64,000 bases of DNA from Olleya namhaensis (GCF_900114005.1 NZ_FORM01000004.1:241035-305034); one strand, 5' to 3'. Positions 51,519-60,780 are shown, counted from the stretch's first letter. Numbers and translations are program-made. The notes: generated from the letters alone by a model not told the origin.

Positions 51519-52413
51519 GCTTAAAAATTATTTACACTTACATTTACTAGTATTTATTGCTGGCTTTACCGCTATTATTGGAAAGTTAATAACCTTAAAT
51601 GCGGTAAGTTTAGTTTGGTATAGAATGCTTATAGCTACTGTTTTGATGTTTATCTATATCAAAATAGCTAAGATTAATATTTCAATTAGCAGAAAAGCGT
51701 TTTTTAAATTAGCTATTGCCGGAATTATAATAGCGTTGCATTGGATTACATTTTTTGGTTCTATTCAAGTATCTAATGCTTCTATAGCATTAGCCATGTT
51801 TTCTACAGGTGCTTTTTTTGCATCATTTATAGAGCCCATTATTTATAAACGAAAAATTATTACCTACGAGATTGTTTTTGGTCTTATTGTGGTTCTAGGT
51901 ATTTATCTAATTGTTAGAAGCGAATTCAGATATATTGAAGGTATGATTTTAGGTGTTATTTCTGCTTTTTTATCATCATTATTTGCGGTGCTAAATGGTA
52001 AATTCTTGGAAGAGCATTCAGCGACCAAAATCTCTTTTTACGAGTTTATTAGTGGTGTGTTTTTTATCACATTATATATCGCGATGTTTGGGGATGGATT
52101 TAATGCAAATCATTTTAATGTTTCATTATCAGATTGGTTTTGGTTATTTGTTTTAGCTTCAGTATGTACAGCATATGCCTTTATCGCATCCGTACATGTT
52201 ATGCGCTTTATTAGTCCATATACAGTTGTATTGACTTATAATTTAGAACCTATTTATGGAATTGGTTTAGCCTTAATTTTATTTCCAGAGTCAGAGACAA
52301 TGTCGTCTTCGTTTTATATAGGTGCTTTTATTATTTTAGGTGTTGTTTTAAGTAATGGTATTCTTAAAAACTGGAAGAACTTCAAAAAAAACAAGATTAA
52401 AGAAACTAATTGA
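51505..52413 (+). CDS. EamA-family (DMT) transporter
   Basis: A 302-aa membrane protein with ten helices in two EamA halves: LVFIAGFTAIIGKLITLNA and WITFFGSIQVSNASIALAMF in the first, MILGVISAFLSSLFAVLNGK and TVVLTYNLEPIYGIGLALI in the second. The family exports amino acids, nucleosides or other metabolites; the substrate is unknown. It overlaps the permease gene by 14 bp, suggesting shared translation, though a functional link is not obvious. Confidence 0.9.
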   Translation: MQNDKLKNYLHLHLLVFIAGFTAIIGKLITLNAVSLVWYRMLIATVLMFIYIKIAKINISISRKAFFKLAIAGIIIALHWITFFGSIQVSNASIALAMFSTGAFFASFIEPIIYKRKIITYEIVFGLIVVLGIYLIVRSEFRYIEGMILGVISAFLSSLFAVLNGKFLEEHSATKISFYEFISGVFFITLYIAMFGDGFNANHFNVSLSDWFWLFVLASVCTAYAFIASVHVMRFISPYTVVLTYNLEPIYGIGLALILFPESETMSSSFYIGAFIILGVVLSNGILKNWKNFKKNKIKETN

Positions 52414-52481
52414 TTATCAAAATTTAACGTAAAAAAGCACGTATTTTAATCAAATTCTTAAAATTTGAAATAAAAAATATG

Positions 52482-52489
52482 TAATTTTG
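52482..52489 (+). promoter_or_regulatory. Minus-7 element of accA
   Basis: TAATTTTG matches the consensus. The nearest TTG (52465-52467) is 14 bp upstream, closer than usual. The accA ATG follows at 52523. Confidence 0.6.
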
Positions 52490-52522
52490 CTAGCTAACAA
52501 ATAAACAAAACTATCATTCCCT

Positions 52523-53476
52523 ATGGAATATTTAGAATTTGAATTACCGATTAAAGAACTAGAAGAGCAACTAGGAAAGTGTCAAATTATTGGAGAAGAG
52601 AGTGATGTAGATGTGACACAGACTTGCAAGCAAATTGAAAAAAAGCTTGTAGCAACAAAAAAAGAAATATACAAAAACCTTACCCCATGGCAACGTGTAC
52701 AAATGTCACGTCACCCAGATAGACCTTATACCTTAGATTATATTAAATCGCTTTGTGGAGAGTCTTTTTTAGAGCTTCATGGAGACAGAAGTTTTAAGGA
52801 TGACAAGGCTATGATTGGTGGTTTAGGTAAAATTGGAGATCAAAGCTTTATGTTTATTGGTCAACAAAAAGGGTACAATACAAAAACTAGACAATACCGT
52901 AATTTTGGTATGGCTAACCCTGAAGGGTATCGTAAAGCATTACGACTAATGAAATCTGCTGAGAAATTCGGAATTCCGGTTGTAACTTTATTAGATACGC
53001 CAGGTGCTTATCCTGGTTTAGAAGCTGAAGAACGTGGACAAGGTGAAGCTATTGCCAGAAACATTTTAGAAATGACACGTTTAAAAGTACCTATTATTAC
53101 CATAGTAATTGGTGAAGGTGCTTCAGGAGGTGCTTTAGGTATTGGAGTAGGAGATAAGATCATGATGTTAGAAAACACATGGTATTCTGTTATTTCGCCA
53201 GAATCTTGTTCTTCTATATTATGGAGAAGTTGGGAATATAAAGAGTTAGCTGCTGAAGCGTTAAAGTTAACGCCTACAGATATGAAAAAAATGAAAATTG
53301 TTGACGAAATCATTAAAGAACCTCTGGGAGGTGCTCATTCTGATAGAGAAACAACTTTCAAAACGGTATCTGAAGCAATCGTTTCTGCTTATGATGAGTT
53401 TAAAAACTTATCACCAAAGGATTTAGTAAATAAGCGTATCGAAAAATATTGTGACATGGGAGTTTTTAAGGGTTAA
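52523..53476 (+). CDS. accA: Acetyl-CoA carboxylase carboxyltransferase, alpha subunit
   Basis: Forms, with AccD, the enzyme moving carboxyl from biotin to acetyl-CoA for fatty-acid synthesis. The 317-aa protein has the expected coiled N-terminus ([13 protein letters not shown]), then [36 protein letters not shown], the carboxybiotin-binding [18 protein letters not shown], and [11 protein letters not shown]. The length is standard. It is transcribed alone and ends in a terminator at 53505. Confidence 0.97.
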   Translation: MEYLEFELPIKELEEQLGKCQIIGEESDVDVTQTCKQIEKKLVATKKEIYKNLTPWQRVQMSRHPDRPYTLDYIKSLCGESFLELHGDRSFKDDKAMIGGLGKIGDQSFMFIGQQKGYNTKTRQYRNFGMANPEGYRKALRLMKSAEKFGIPVVTLLDTPGAYPGLEAEERGQGEAIARNILEMTRLKVPIITIVIGEGASGGALGIGVGDKIMMLENTWYSVISPESCSSILWRSWEYKELAAEALKLTPTDMKKMKIVDEIIKEPLGGAHSDRETTFKTVSEAIVSAYDEFKNLSPKDLVNKRIEKYCDMGVFKG

Positions 53477-53504
53477 ACCTTATAAAACCATTTGCTAACA
53501 TAAA

Positions 53505-53532
53505 TCTGAAGTTTAGGCTTCAGGTTTTTTTT
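53505..53532 (+). terminator. Terminator of accA
   Basis: CTGAAG and CTTCAG pair around TTTAGG, followed by eight T. Confidence 0.8.
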
Positions 53533-53574
53533 ATGCTTATTAACAAAAAATCAGACTTATTAACACTATAAATG

Positions 53575-53604
53575 TTGATGACCTGTTAAGATTGAGTAAC
53601 TTTG
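53575..53604 (+). promoter_or_regulatory. Promoter of dnaB
   Basis: TTG 53575-53577 and TAACTTTG 53597-53604 are 19 bp apart. The transcript would start near 53611, giving a leader of about 120 bases that opens with the hairpin AATTGTT-CTT-AACAATT (53611-53627). Confidence 0.75.
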
Positions 53605-53732
53605 TAATTCAATTGTTCTTAACAATTTATTTACTTTCGCTAAGTCTTAAATTAGGTGGTTTTGAACTACTTATTAATCAATATTTAACCAAAAAATCAT
53701 TAAGTTTTTTAACTTAAAATTAGAACAAATCA

Positions 53733-55265
53733 ATGAAGCAACCCAATCAAGTAAAAGGCTATCAAGTTGATAGAAGCACCATAATTAACCTTGAAAAAGG
53801 GAAGATTCCACCTCAAGCTTTAGATTTAGAGGAGGTAGTACTTGGTGCTATGATGATTGATAAAAAGGGTGTGGATGAAGTAATTGATATTTTAAGTGCT
53901 GATGCCTTCTATAAAGAAGCACATCAACACATCTTCGAAGCTATCTTTATGTTGTTCCAGGAAAGTCAACCTATTGACTTATTAACAGTTTCGACGCAAT
54001 TAAAGACAAATTCGAAATTAGATTTAGCTGGTGGAGATTTTTACTTGATTTCCTTAACGCAAAAAGTATCGTCTTCTGCCCATATTGAGTTTCATGCACG
54101 AATTATTTTACAGAAATTTATTCAGCGTAGTTTAATTAAGATTTCTTCAGAGATTATTGAAGAAGCTTATGACGAGACGCAGGATGTTTTTGATTTATTA
54201 GATAAAGCAGAATCTCGACTTTACGAAGTAACGCAAGGAAACATTAAAAAATCAAGTGAAACAGCACAAGATCTTGTAATACAAGCCAAAAAGAAAATTG
54301 AAGAAATCTCCAAAAAAGAGGGGATGAGTGGAGTGCCTTCTGGTTTTAATAAACTAGATAAACTTACTTCTGGATGGCAAGAAAGTGATTTAATTATTAT
54401 CGCAGCACGTCCAGGTATGGGTAAAACCGCCTTTACTTTGACAATGGCAAGAAATGTTGCCGTAAATTCAAATATACCAGTTGCCTTTTTCTCTCTAGAG
54501 ATGGCATCAGTACAATTAATTACACGTTTAATTTCTAGTGAAACTGGATTGTCTTCAGAAAAACTAAGAACAGGAAAATTAGAAAAACACGAGTGGGAAC
54601 AGCTTAACGTAAAAGTAAAAGCTTTGGAGAAGGCACCACTATTTATTGATGACACACCTTCGCTTTCTATTTTCGATTTACGTGCAAAAGCGCGTCGTCT
54701 AGCTTCACAACATGGTATTAGAATGATCATGATTGATTATTTACAGTTAATGACAGCTGCTGGTTCAGGTGGTAACCGTGAACAAGAAATATCAACTATT
54801 TCGCGTAACTTAAAAGCATTAGCTAAAGAATTAAGTTTACCTGTAATTGCACTTTCACAATTATCGCGTGCTGTGGAAACACGTGGAGGAAGTAAACGTC
54901 CTTTACTTTCCGATTTACGTGAATCTGGTGCAATTGAGCAAGATGCCGATATTGTAAGTTTTATTTACAGACCGGAATATTATAAAATTGACGAGTGGGA
55001 TGATGAAGAGCGTTCTCCTACAGAAGGTCAAGGTGAGTTTATTGTAGCAAAACACCGTAATGGTGGTTTAGAAAGTATTAGACTTAAATTTATCGGACAT
55101 TTAGGTAAGTTTGATAACTTGGATGATTTTGATACACCTTTTGGTCAAGAGTTTCATAGTAAAATGAATGCTGCCGCAAATGACAATACATTTGCTCCAG
55201 ATAATTTCCCTTCTGCTAACGATGCTTTTGGTGCACCGGAAGAAGATAATGATGTACCTTTTTAA
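53733..55265 (+). CDS. dnaB: Replicative DNA helicase
   Basis: Hexameric 5'-3' helicase that unwinds DNA at the fork. At 510 aa it has the primase-interacting N-domain (PPQALDLEEVVLGAMMIDK), a linker, and a RecA-like motor: ARPGMGKTAFTL (Walker A, about 225), FSLEMASVQLITRL, MIMIDYLQLM (Walker B), ALSQLSRAVETR and LRESGAIEQDAD. No intein interrupts it. The acidic C-terminal tail (about 475-510) is longer than in E. coli and probably disordered. The downstream permease gene starts 22 bp later. Confidence 0.97.
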   Translation: MKQPNQVKGYQVDRSTIINLEKGKIPPQALDLEEVVLGAMMIDKKGVDEVIDILSADAFYKEAHQHIFEAIFMLFQESQPIDLLTVSTQLKTNSKLDLAGGDFYLISLTQKVSSSAHIEFHARIILQKFIQRSLIKISSEIIEEAYDETQDVFDLLDKAESRLYEVTQGNIKKSSETAQDLVIQAKKKIEEISKKEGMSGVPSGFNKLDKLTSGWQESDLIIIAARPGMGKTAFTLTMARNVAVNSNIPVAFFSLEMASVQLITRLISSETGLSSEKLRTGKLEKHEWEQLNVKVKALEKAPLFIDDTPSLSIFDLRAKARRLASQHGIRMIMIDYLQLMTAAGSGGNREQEISTISRNLKALAKELSLPVIALSQLSRAVETRGGSKRPLLSDLRESGAIEQDADIVSFIYRPEYYKIDEWDDEERSPTEGQGEFIVAKHRNGGLESIRLKFIGHLGKFDNLDDFDTPFGQEFHSKMNAAANDNTFAPDNFPSANDAFGAPEEDNDVPF

Positions 55266-55286
55266 TATAAATTAACTATTACTTTG

Positions 55287-56321
55287 ATGGATAAAATCAA
55301 AACTACTAATTACCTACTTTTAATAATTGTAATACCAATTATATTTTATCTATTAAAAGTGTTGTCTTTTATATTTGTACCATTGGTATTTTCAATGTTT
55401 ATAGCATTACTATTTTTACCATTGATGCGTTTTTTACGCAAGCGTAAGCTTCCAAAAGCAATTAGTGTTTTAATAGTGCTTTTAGTGATTGCATTAGGTG
55501 TTAAGTTAGGAGTTGAGCTAGTTAAATTATCAAGTAAAGAAATTATCGCTTCAGATTCTCAATTTTTTCATAAGGCAGAAGACAAAATCAATCTTTTAAT
55601 TGATAATACAGAAGCTTTCTTTGGAGTGGACAAAGTAGAAGGTAGTAGATCATTAACTAGACTTTTAAATAAAGACGCACTATTAAGTAATCTATCACCA
55701 ACCATTAGTTTTATTACTAAATTTTTGACAGCGTTATTAATGACGACGTTCTTTGTTGTGCTTTGGTTGGCGGAATCTATAAATGTAGAGCAGTTAATTA
55801 ATAAGACCATTTTAAAAAAGAAACATACCTCTATCAAAACCTTTATGAAGATAGAAAAGGACTTAATTAAATTCATTAAAGTTAAGTTTTTAGTAAGCTT
55901 CCTGACAGGTGTTTTTACAGGGTTAGCATGTTACTTTTTTGATGTTAGTTTCCCTATCTTTTGGGGTTTATTCGCATTCTTAATCAATTTTGTTCAAATG
56001 GTAGGTTCTTTTATAACAGTAATACTATTGTCTCTTTTTGCATTTGTGGAGTTAGAAACGTCTAGTAAACTTCTGTTTTTTGTGCTATCAATTGCAGGTA
56101 CACAAGTATTATATGGAAGTATTTTAGAACCTGTATTTATGGGTAAATCTTTTTCTATAAACATTATAGCAGTCTTGGTTATGTTAATGTTTTGGGGCTT
56201 TATTTGGGGTATTCCTGGGTTAATTATGGCAATACCAATTACAGTGTTTTTAAAAATTATTTTAGAGCAATTTCCAAGAACAAAGATCATCTCAGATCTG
56301 CTTTCTGGGTCTCCTAGTTAA
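55287..56321 (+). CDS. AI-2E/PerM-family permease
   Basis: A 344-aa membrane protein of the AI-2E (TqsA/YdiK) family from ATG 55287; a TTG at 55284 adjoins it. Helices at about 8-35 and 55-75, a soluble amphipathic segment at 85-140, and five more helices include the conserved FWGLFAFLINFVQMVGSF and WGFIWGIPGLIMAIPITV. Members export signals or act in Na+/H+ exchange; the substrate is unknown. It may be on the dnaB transcript, being 21 bp downstream with no terminator between. Confidence 0.92.
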   Translation: MDKIKTTNYLLLIIVIPIIFYLLKVLSFIFVPLVFSMFIALLFLPLMRFLRKRKLPKAISVLIVLLVIALGVKLGVELVKLSSKEIIASDSQFFHKAEDKINLLIDNTEAFFGVDKVEGSRSLTRLLNKDALLSNLSPTISFITKFLTALLMTTFFVVLWLAESINVEQLINKTILKKKHTSIKTFMKIEKDLIKFIKVKFLVSFLTGVFTGLACYFFDVSFPIFWGLFAFLINFVQMVGSFITVILLSLFAFVELETSSKLLFFVLSIAGTQVLYGSILEPVFMGKSFSINIIAVLVMLMFWGFIWGIPGLIMAIPITVFLKIILEQFPRTKIISDLLSGSPS

Positions 56322-56391
56322 TTTAATACTAATCTCTTTTTTTGAAGTCGGTTTTTTAAGTATCTTTCAATTTATAAAACCATCTTTTTAA

Positions 56392-57651
56392 ATGAAAAAA
56401 ATAGCAATATTTCTATTTCTGTTTCTATTTGCAAACCAATTGTTTGCGTCGTACATCCTTATTCCTATGGATGCGGATACTCAGAAAAATCATTTAAAAG
56501 CTTATGGTATAACTTATTGGACGCTAGAAAAAAATGTAAAAGTTAAGTGGCTACTTAACTATAGAGGTGGTGCTTTTTTGTTGCCAGATAGTGCAGAAAT
56601 TCAGCGAGAATGCCAAATTAGAGGTGTCAGTTTTGAGATTATATCAGATTCTAAAACACAACAAATTCTAGAAGATATTGCTAGTCCAAGTAAAAACATG
56701 GAAGCAGTAGTCTTAGAAAAAGCACCAAAAATTGCAGTCTATACACCACAAGGAAAATTACCTTGGGATGATGCAGTTACTATGGTATTAAGTTATGCCG
56801 AAATTCCATACGAAACAATCTATGACGAAGGCGTTTTAAAAGACGAGTTATTATTATACGATTGGTTGCATTTACACCACGAAGATTTTACAGGACAGTT
56901 TGGTAAGTTTTATGCTAGATACCGTCAAGCAGCTTGGTACATCCAAGAAAAAAAGGAAGCGGAAGCTTTAGCCACAAAACTTGGATATTCTAAAGTATCA
57001 GAAGAAAAACGTGACGTAGCACTAAAAATTAGAGATTATGTTGTTGGTGGAGGGTTTATGTTTGCCATGTGCAGTGCAACCGAAAGTTTTGATATCGCAT
57101 TATCCGCAGCAGGAATAGATATATGCGAGCCCATGTTTGATGGAGATGCCAGTGACGCTAACTACCAATCCAAATTAGACTTCTCTAAAACGTTCGCTTT
57201 TAAAGATTATACATTAGAGCGTAGTGCGCTAGTCTATGAGTTTTCAAGTATTGATATGACCATGAAACGTAAAATACCTAAACAAACGGACTATTTTTCG
57301 TTAATGGATTTCTCTGCTAAATGGGATCCAATTCCTAGTATGTTATGTCAAAATCATACGGCATTGGTTAAAGGGTTTATGGGACAAACAACCTCGTTTA
57401 CTAGAGACCAAATAAAGTCAAACGTATTAGTCATGGGAGAAAATAAAACAAATGGAGAGGCTAAATACATTCATGGTATAAAAGGAAAAGGCTTTTTTAC
57501 ATTTTATGGTGGTCACGACCCAGAAGACTATACACACCAAGTTGGTGATCCTAAAACCGAATTGGAATTGCATCCAACATCTCCAGGTTACAGATTAATA
57601 CTCAATAATGTGTTATTCCCTGCAGCAAAAAAGAAAAAACAGAAAACTTAA
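56392..57651 (+). CDS. Secreted protein of unknown function, often labelled asparagine synthetase B
   Basis: A 419-aa protein with a signal peptide ending ANQLFASY. I recall close relatives in Flavobacteriaceae deposited as asparagine synthetase B, but nothing here supports that: there is no N-terminal Cys nucleophile, no SGGxDS ATP motif, and the protein is exported. It has features of a periplasmic class I glutaminase-like/ThuA-like fold: IAVYTPQGKLPWDDAVTMVL, YDWLHLHHEDFTG, VGGGFMFAMCSATESFDIAL with a Cys in an elbow, and FFTFYGGHDPEDYTH. A hydrolase or sugar-binding role is possible. It stands alone before the dispersed repeat. Confidence 0.8.
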   Translation: MKKIAIFLFLFLFANQLFASYILIPMDADTQKNHLKAYGITYWTLEKNVKVKWLLNYRGGAFLLPDSAEIQRECQIRGVSFEIISDSKTQQILEDIASPSKNMEAVVLEKAPKIAVYTPQGKLPWDDAVTMVLSYAEIPYETIYDEGVLKDELLLYDWLHLHHEDFTGQFGKFYARYRQAAWYIQEKKEAEALATKLGYSKVSEEKRDVALKIRDYVVGGGFMFAMCSATESFDIALSAAGIDICEPMFDGDASDANYQSKLDFSKTFAFKDYTLERSALVYEFSSIDMTMKRKIPKQTDYFSLMDFSAKWDPIPSMLCQNHTALVKGFMGQTTSFTRDQIKSNVLVMGENKTNGEAKYIHGIKGKGFFTFYGGHDPEDYTHQVGDPKTELELHPTSPGYRLILNNVLFPAAKKKKQKT

Positions 57652-57656
57652 TATTT

Positions 57657-57733
57657 GGGCGTTACCACAAGGGTCAGGCTCTCAAGGCTCGCACTCTGCG
57701 AGGTGCTCAAACAAACCTTTCCATCCTTAACGC
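57657..57733. repeat. Dispersed intergenic repeat GGGCGTTA...TAACGC, copy 1
   Basis: A 77-base element starting GGGCGTTACCACAAGGGTC and ending ATCCTTAACGC, so its ends are the inverted pair GCGTTA/TAACGC. Inside is a CTCGCA-CTC-TGCGAG hairpin (57688-57702). It is GC-richer than its surroundings and lies between two genes. Copy 2 at 63487 shares both ends and the AAGGGTC-GGCT and GCTCAAACA stretches. Confidence 0.75.
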
Positions 57734-57791
57734 ATCAGGACAATCGTTAGGTTTAAATTATAAATCAGTATTCATTCAATCTAAAAGTATT

Positions 57792-58061
57792 ATGTCAACA
57801 AAAGATCAAATCCTAAAAAAAATAGAAATTCTAATTACTAATCATTTTGATTCTCCTCAAAAAGCTTTTTCGTTTTTTGATAACGATGGTGATAAACAAT
57901 TATCTAAGTCCGAAATTAAAAACTTATTACAAGAAGCAGAAATTAGTGGATTTATTCGAGGTATAGTGTCTTCAAAACTTATTGAAGGATATGATAAAGA
58001 TGGCGATGGTTTAATAAGTTGGTCAGAGTTTCAATTAGCTTTAGAAGAGATTTCTGAATAA
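57792..58061 (+). CDS. EF-hand calcium-binding protein
   Basis: An 89-aa cytosolic protein with two canonical EF-hand loops: Asp30-Asn-Asp-Gly-Asp...Glu41 and Asp68-Lys-Asp-Gly-Asp...Glu79, each with the 12-residue spacing and terminal Glu needed for calcium. No signal peptide is present. It lies 13 bp before a membrane cyclase gene and is probably co-transcribed with it, raising the possibility that it couples calcium to cyclic-nucleotide production. The coupling is inference from position only. Confidence 0.88.
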   Translation: MSTKDQILKKIEILITNHFDSPQKAFSFFDNDGDKQLSKSEIKNLLQEAEISGFIRGIVSSKLIEGYDKDGDGLISWSEFQLALEEISE

Positions 58062-58074
58062 TCCACTCTACAAT

Positions 58075-59169
58075 TTGAAAAACATTGTATTTCCATTTGT
58101 AAGGCTATTAATTGCAACCATTATATTTTGGTCGTTTTCCTTTTGTCTCTTTATTACAGTACGCTATTACCAAGTGGGCACAGAAGGAGGAAAGGCATTT
58201 CAAACAGGAAAAGGACTTCAAGAATTAGATGCGGATGTTGTACCGTTCATTTATTGGTTAGAGTTTGGACTCTATGCAGGAATTGTAGTGGGGTTTGTAT
58301 ATGCAATTGTAGAGTTTCTCTTTCAAAAATTACATTTAGACAAACTAGCTACAGGTTTAGTTTTATTGCAGAAGTCATTTATTTATCTACTAATGTTGGT
58401 GTTGTCAACAAACTTTATTGTTCACTTAATAGAAGTTCAGATTGATAGAAATCTACCTAACGAGTCAGGATGGTGGATAGAAAATAAGGTGTTTTGGTTA
58501 GTGGTTGGTTATTTTGTAATCTGTTCATTAATATTTTCTTTCTTTAAATTAGCAAAAGAAAACTTTGGAAGAGGTGTGTTTTTCAATCAACTTATCGGTA
58601 AATATAAAAAACCAAGAGAGGAAAGGCGCATTTTTATGTTTCTAGATCTTCAAGCGTCAACAACTATTGCAGAACAATTAGGGCATTTTAAGTACAGTGA
58701 GTTAATTCAAGAGTGTTTTTACGATCTAAATCATGTACTGCCTAATTTTGACGCAGAGATATATCAATATGTTGGAGACGAGGCAGTAATTAGTTGGTCT
58801 TTTGATAAAGGAATAAAAGATAATAACTGTGTTGAGTTATTCTATAAATTTCAAGATAGATTGCTTAAAAAGCAAAAATCTTACATCAAAAAATTCGGTT
58901 TACTCCCTAAATTTAAAGCAGGATTGCATGGCGGAAAGTTAATTGTAACAGAAGTAGGTTCGATTAAAAAGGAGATTGCATATCATGGTGATGTTATTAA
59001 TACATCAGCAAGAATACAAGGAGAATGTAATACCTATAATCAAACCTTACTTATTTCAGAAATACTGCTGCAAAAACTAAAATTGCATAAGTATAAGTTG
59101 GAATCTATAGGAAATATAGCTCTAAAAGGAAAAGAGCAGGAGGTGAAGCTGTTTTCTATCAATAGGTAA
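58075..59169 (+). CDS. Membrane-bound class III nucleotide cyclase
   Basis: A 364-aa protein starting at TTG 58075, with no ATG giving the full N-terminus. Four membrane helices lie at about 8-30, 60-82, 100-118 and 138-160; a cyclase domain spans 185-364. Metal Asp191 (FMFLDLQAS) and Asp235 (YVGDEAVIS) and transition-state Asn309/Arg313 (INTSARIQ) are present. The two base-selecting positions are unusual: Gln231 where adenylate cyclases have Lys, and Ala302 where they have Asp. The product (cAMP, cGMP or other) is therefore not predictable. It is paired with the EF-hand gene. Confidence 0.88.
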   Translation: MKNIVFPFVRLLIATIIFWSFSFCLFITVRYYQVGTEGGKAFQTGKGLQELDADVVPFIYWLEFGLYAGIVVGFVYAIVEFLFQKLHLDKLATGLVLLQKSFIYLLMLVLSTNFIVHLIEVQIDRNLPNESGWWIENKVFWLVVGYFVICSLIFSFFKLAKENFGRGVFFNQLIGKYKKPREERRIFMFLDLQASTTIAEQLGHFKYSELIQECFYDLNHVLPNFDAEIYQYVGDEAVISWSFDKGIKDNNCVELFYKFQDRLLKKQKSYIKKFGLLPKFKAGLHGGKLIVTEVGSIKKEIAYHGDVINTSARIQGECNTYNQTLLISEILLQKLKLHKYKLESIGNIALKGKEQEVKLFSINR

Positions 59170-59171
59170 GT

Positions 59172-59975
59172 TTATTTTAGACTAGCTATTAATTGTTTGA
59201 TAATGTGTTCTACACCATTGTCATCATTAGTTTTAGTGCTATAATTAGCAATATTTTTTACATTAGGATGCGCATTTTCCATTGCATAGCTAAAATGCGC
59301 TAATTTCAGCATTTCTATATCATTATTATAATCGCCAAAAACCATAGTTTCTGCTTCACTTATATTATAAAGTTCTTGTATATGCTTTATAGCATAACCT
59401 TTATTAGCGATGTTTTCCGAAATATCCACCCAATGATTTGCAGATACTTTTACTTTAAAATCACTTTCAAGATGCTTTACAGCTGGATAAATGTGTTTTT
59501 CAGAGCTTTCCTCATGATACAGTGCTATTTTATAAACAGGTTCCTTAATATCATCTAAGCTATCTATTACATCGTAATTGGAGTAGTATTCACTTAAAAG
59601 CGACATCAGTTTTTTAGATTTACTAATAACATACGCTTTGTCTTTTGTGCAAAACACTGGATGTGCATCATGTAATGTCGTTACCAACTTGGCAATACTA
59701 TTTAAGTTATTTGGATTAAATGTATTCGAAAGTATCAACTTATTATTTTCTACCGCTAATCCACCATTCTCAGAGACTATAATAATATCATCTTTTATAG
59801 TTGCCAATTTGTCAATCATACTATAGTATGGACGTCCACTAGCAGCAACAAAAAGTATGTTTTTTTCTTTTAATACTTTGTACAATTCAAAAAACTCAGC
59901 ACTGACTTCGTGGTTTGAGTTTAATAAAGTACCATCTAAGTCAGATACGATTAATTTTACTTGGTTTAAAATCAT
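59172..59975 (-). CDS. Cof-type HAD phosphatase
   Basis: A 267-aa HAD-superfamily hydrolase of subfamily IIB. DLDGTLLN holds the nucleophile and acid Asp, VAASGRPYYS motif II, and VFGDYNNDIEML motif IV; a C2 cap lies between. Such enzymes dephosphorylate sugar phosphates, FMN or pyridoxal phosphate; the substrate is not evident. It converges with the cyclase gene with only 2 bp between the stop codons. Confidence 0.93.
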   Translation of the reverse strand: MILNQVKLIVSDLDGTLLNSNHEVSAEFFELYKVLKEKNILFVAASGRPYYSMIDKLATIKDDIIIVSENGGLAVENNKLILSNTFNPNNLNSIAKLVTTLHDAHPVFCTKDKAYVISKSKKLMSLLSEYYSNYDVIDSLDDIKEPVYKIALYHEESSEKHIYPAVKHLESDFKVKVSANHWVDISENIANKGYAIKHIQELYNISEAETMVFGDYNNDIEMLKLAHFSYAMENAHPNVKNIANYSTKTNDDNGVEHIIKQLIASLK

Positions 59976-60059
59976 AAGATAGCATTCTATTTGTTGTAAA
60001 ATTAAAGATTACGATTGGTAAAAGACAATTATTAAAGTTAAGTTATAATTAAAAGGCAT

Positions 60060-60092
60060 AAAAAAATCCGATTCAATTAAGAATCGGATTTT
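60060..60092 (-). terminator. Terminator of the thrS-infC-rpmI-rplT operon
   Basis: AAAATCCGATTC pairs with GAATCGGATTTT; on the minus strand it is followed by T. It lies about 46 bp past the rplT stop. Confidence 0.85.
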
Positions 60093-60137
60093 CTATGTTA
60101 TAAGCGAAGTATTGTTATACAATTGGCAAAATGCCTT

Positions 60138-60482
60138 TTATTTTACTTTGTTCACAATTGCTTCAAAAGCATCTGGATTGTTCATCGCTAAATCAGCTAA
60201 AACCTTACGGTTTAATTCGATATTGTTAGCTTTTACTTTCCCCATAAATTGTGAGTAAGTCATTCCATGTAATCTAGCTCCAGCGTTAATACGCGTGATC
60301 CATAATGCACGGAAAGTTCTCTTTTTATTTCTACGGTCTCTGTATGCATATTGCATAGCTTTGTCAACCGCGTTTTTTGCTACTGTCCAAACGTTTTTAC
60401 GACGTCCAAAGTAACCTTTTGCTTGTTTAAGCACCTTTTTTCTTCTGGCTCTTTTGGCAACAGAATTTACTGATCTAGGCAT
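60138..60482 (-). CDS. rplT: 50S ribosomal protein L20
   Basis: A 114-aa, very basic protein that binds 23S rRNA early in assembly. It starts [20 protein letters not shown] and has the conserved [20 protein letters not shown] and [18 protein letters not shown] stretches of L20. The length is standard. It is last in the operon; in other bacteria L20 represses rpmI-rplT translation, but I do not see the E. coli type pseudoknot. Confidence 0.99.
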   Translation of the reverse strand: MPRSVNSVAKRARRKKVLKQAKGYFGRRKNVWTVAKNAVDKAMQYAYRDRRNKKRTFRALWITRINAGARLHGMTYSQFMGKVKANNIELNRKVLADLAMNNPDAFEAIVNKVK

Positions 60483-60582
60483 AATTTTAATGTATTTTGT
60501 AGTAGGCGGTTAATTAATAACACTTTGTATTGGCCTAACTCCAGGGTTTATAAATAATAATTTGTAACCAATTAAGGTAATG

Positions 60583-60780
60583 TTACTTTAAACGCATCAT
60601 TACTTTAATGTTGTTCTCATCCGCTTTATGTACTAAACCGTCATGAGTTAACTTAAGCTTACGCTTTTTAGACTTCTTTGTTAAGATGTGACTCTTAAAA
60701 GCGTGCTTTCTTTTAATTTTACCAGTACCTGTAAGCTTGAAACGCTTTTTAGCACTAGATTTTGTTTTCATTTTAGGCAT
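60583..60780 (-). CDS. rpmI: 50S ribosomal protein L35
   Basis: A 65-aa basic protein starting [20 protein letters not shown], the invariant L35 N-terminus, with [24 protein letters not shown] basic core. It lies between infC and rplT in the universal order. Confidence 0.99.
   Translation of the reverse strand: MPKMKTKSSAKKRFKLTGTGKIKRKHAFKSHILTKKSKKRKLKLTHDGLVHKADENNIKVMMRLK

Noticed and set aside
54221..54730. Open frame of 169 codons antisense to dnaB
   Set aside because: Shadow of the helicase motor domain; no independent evidence of expression.
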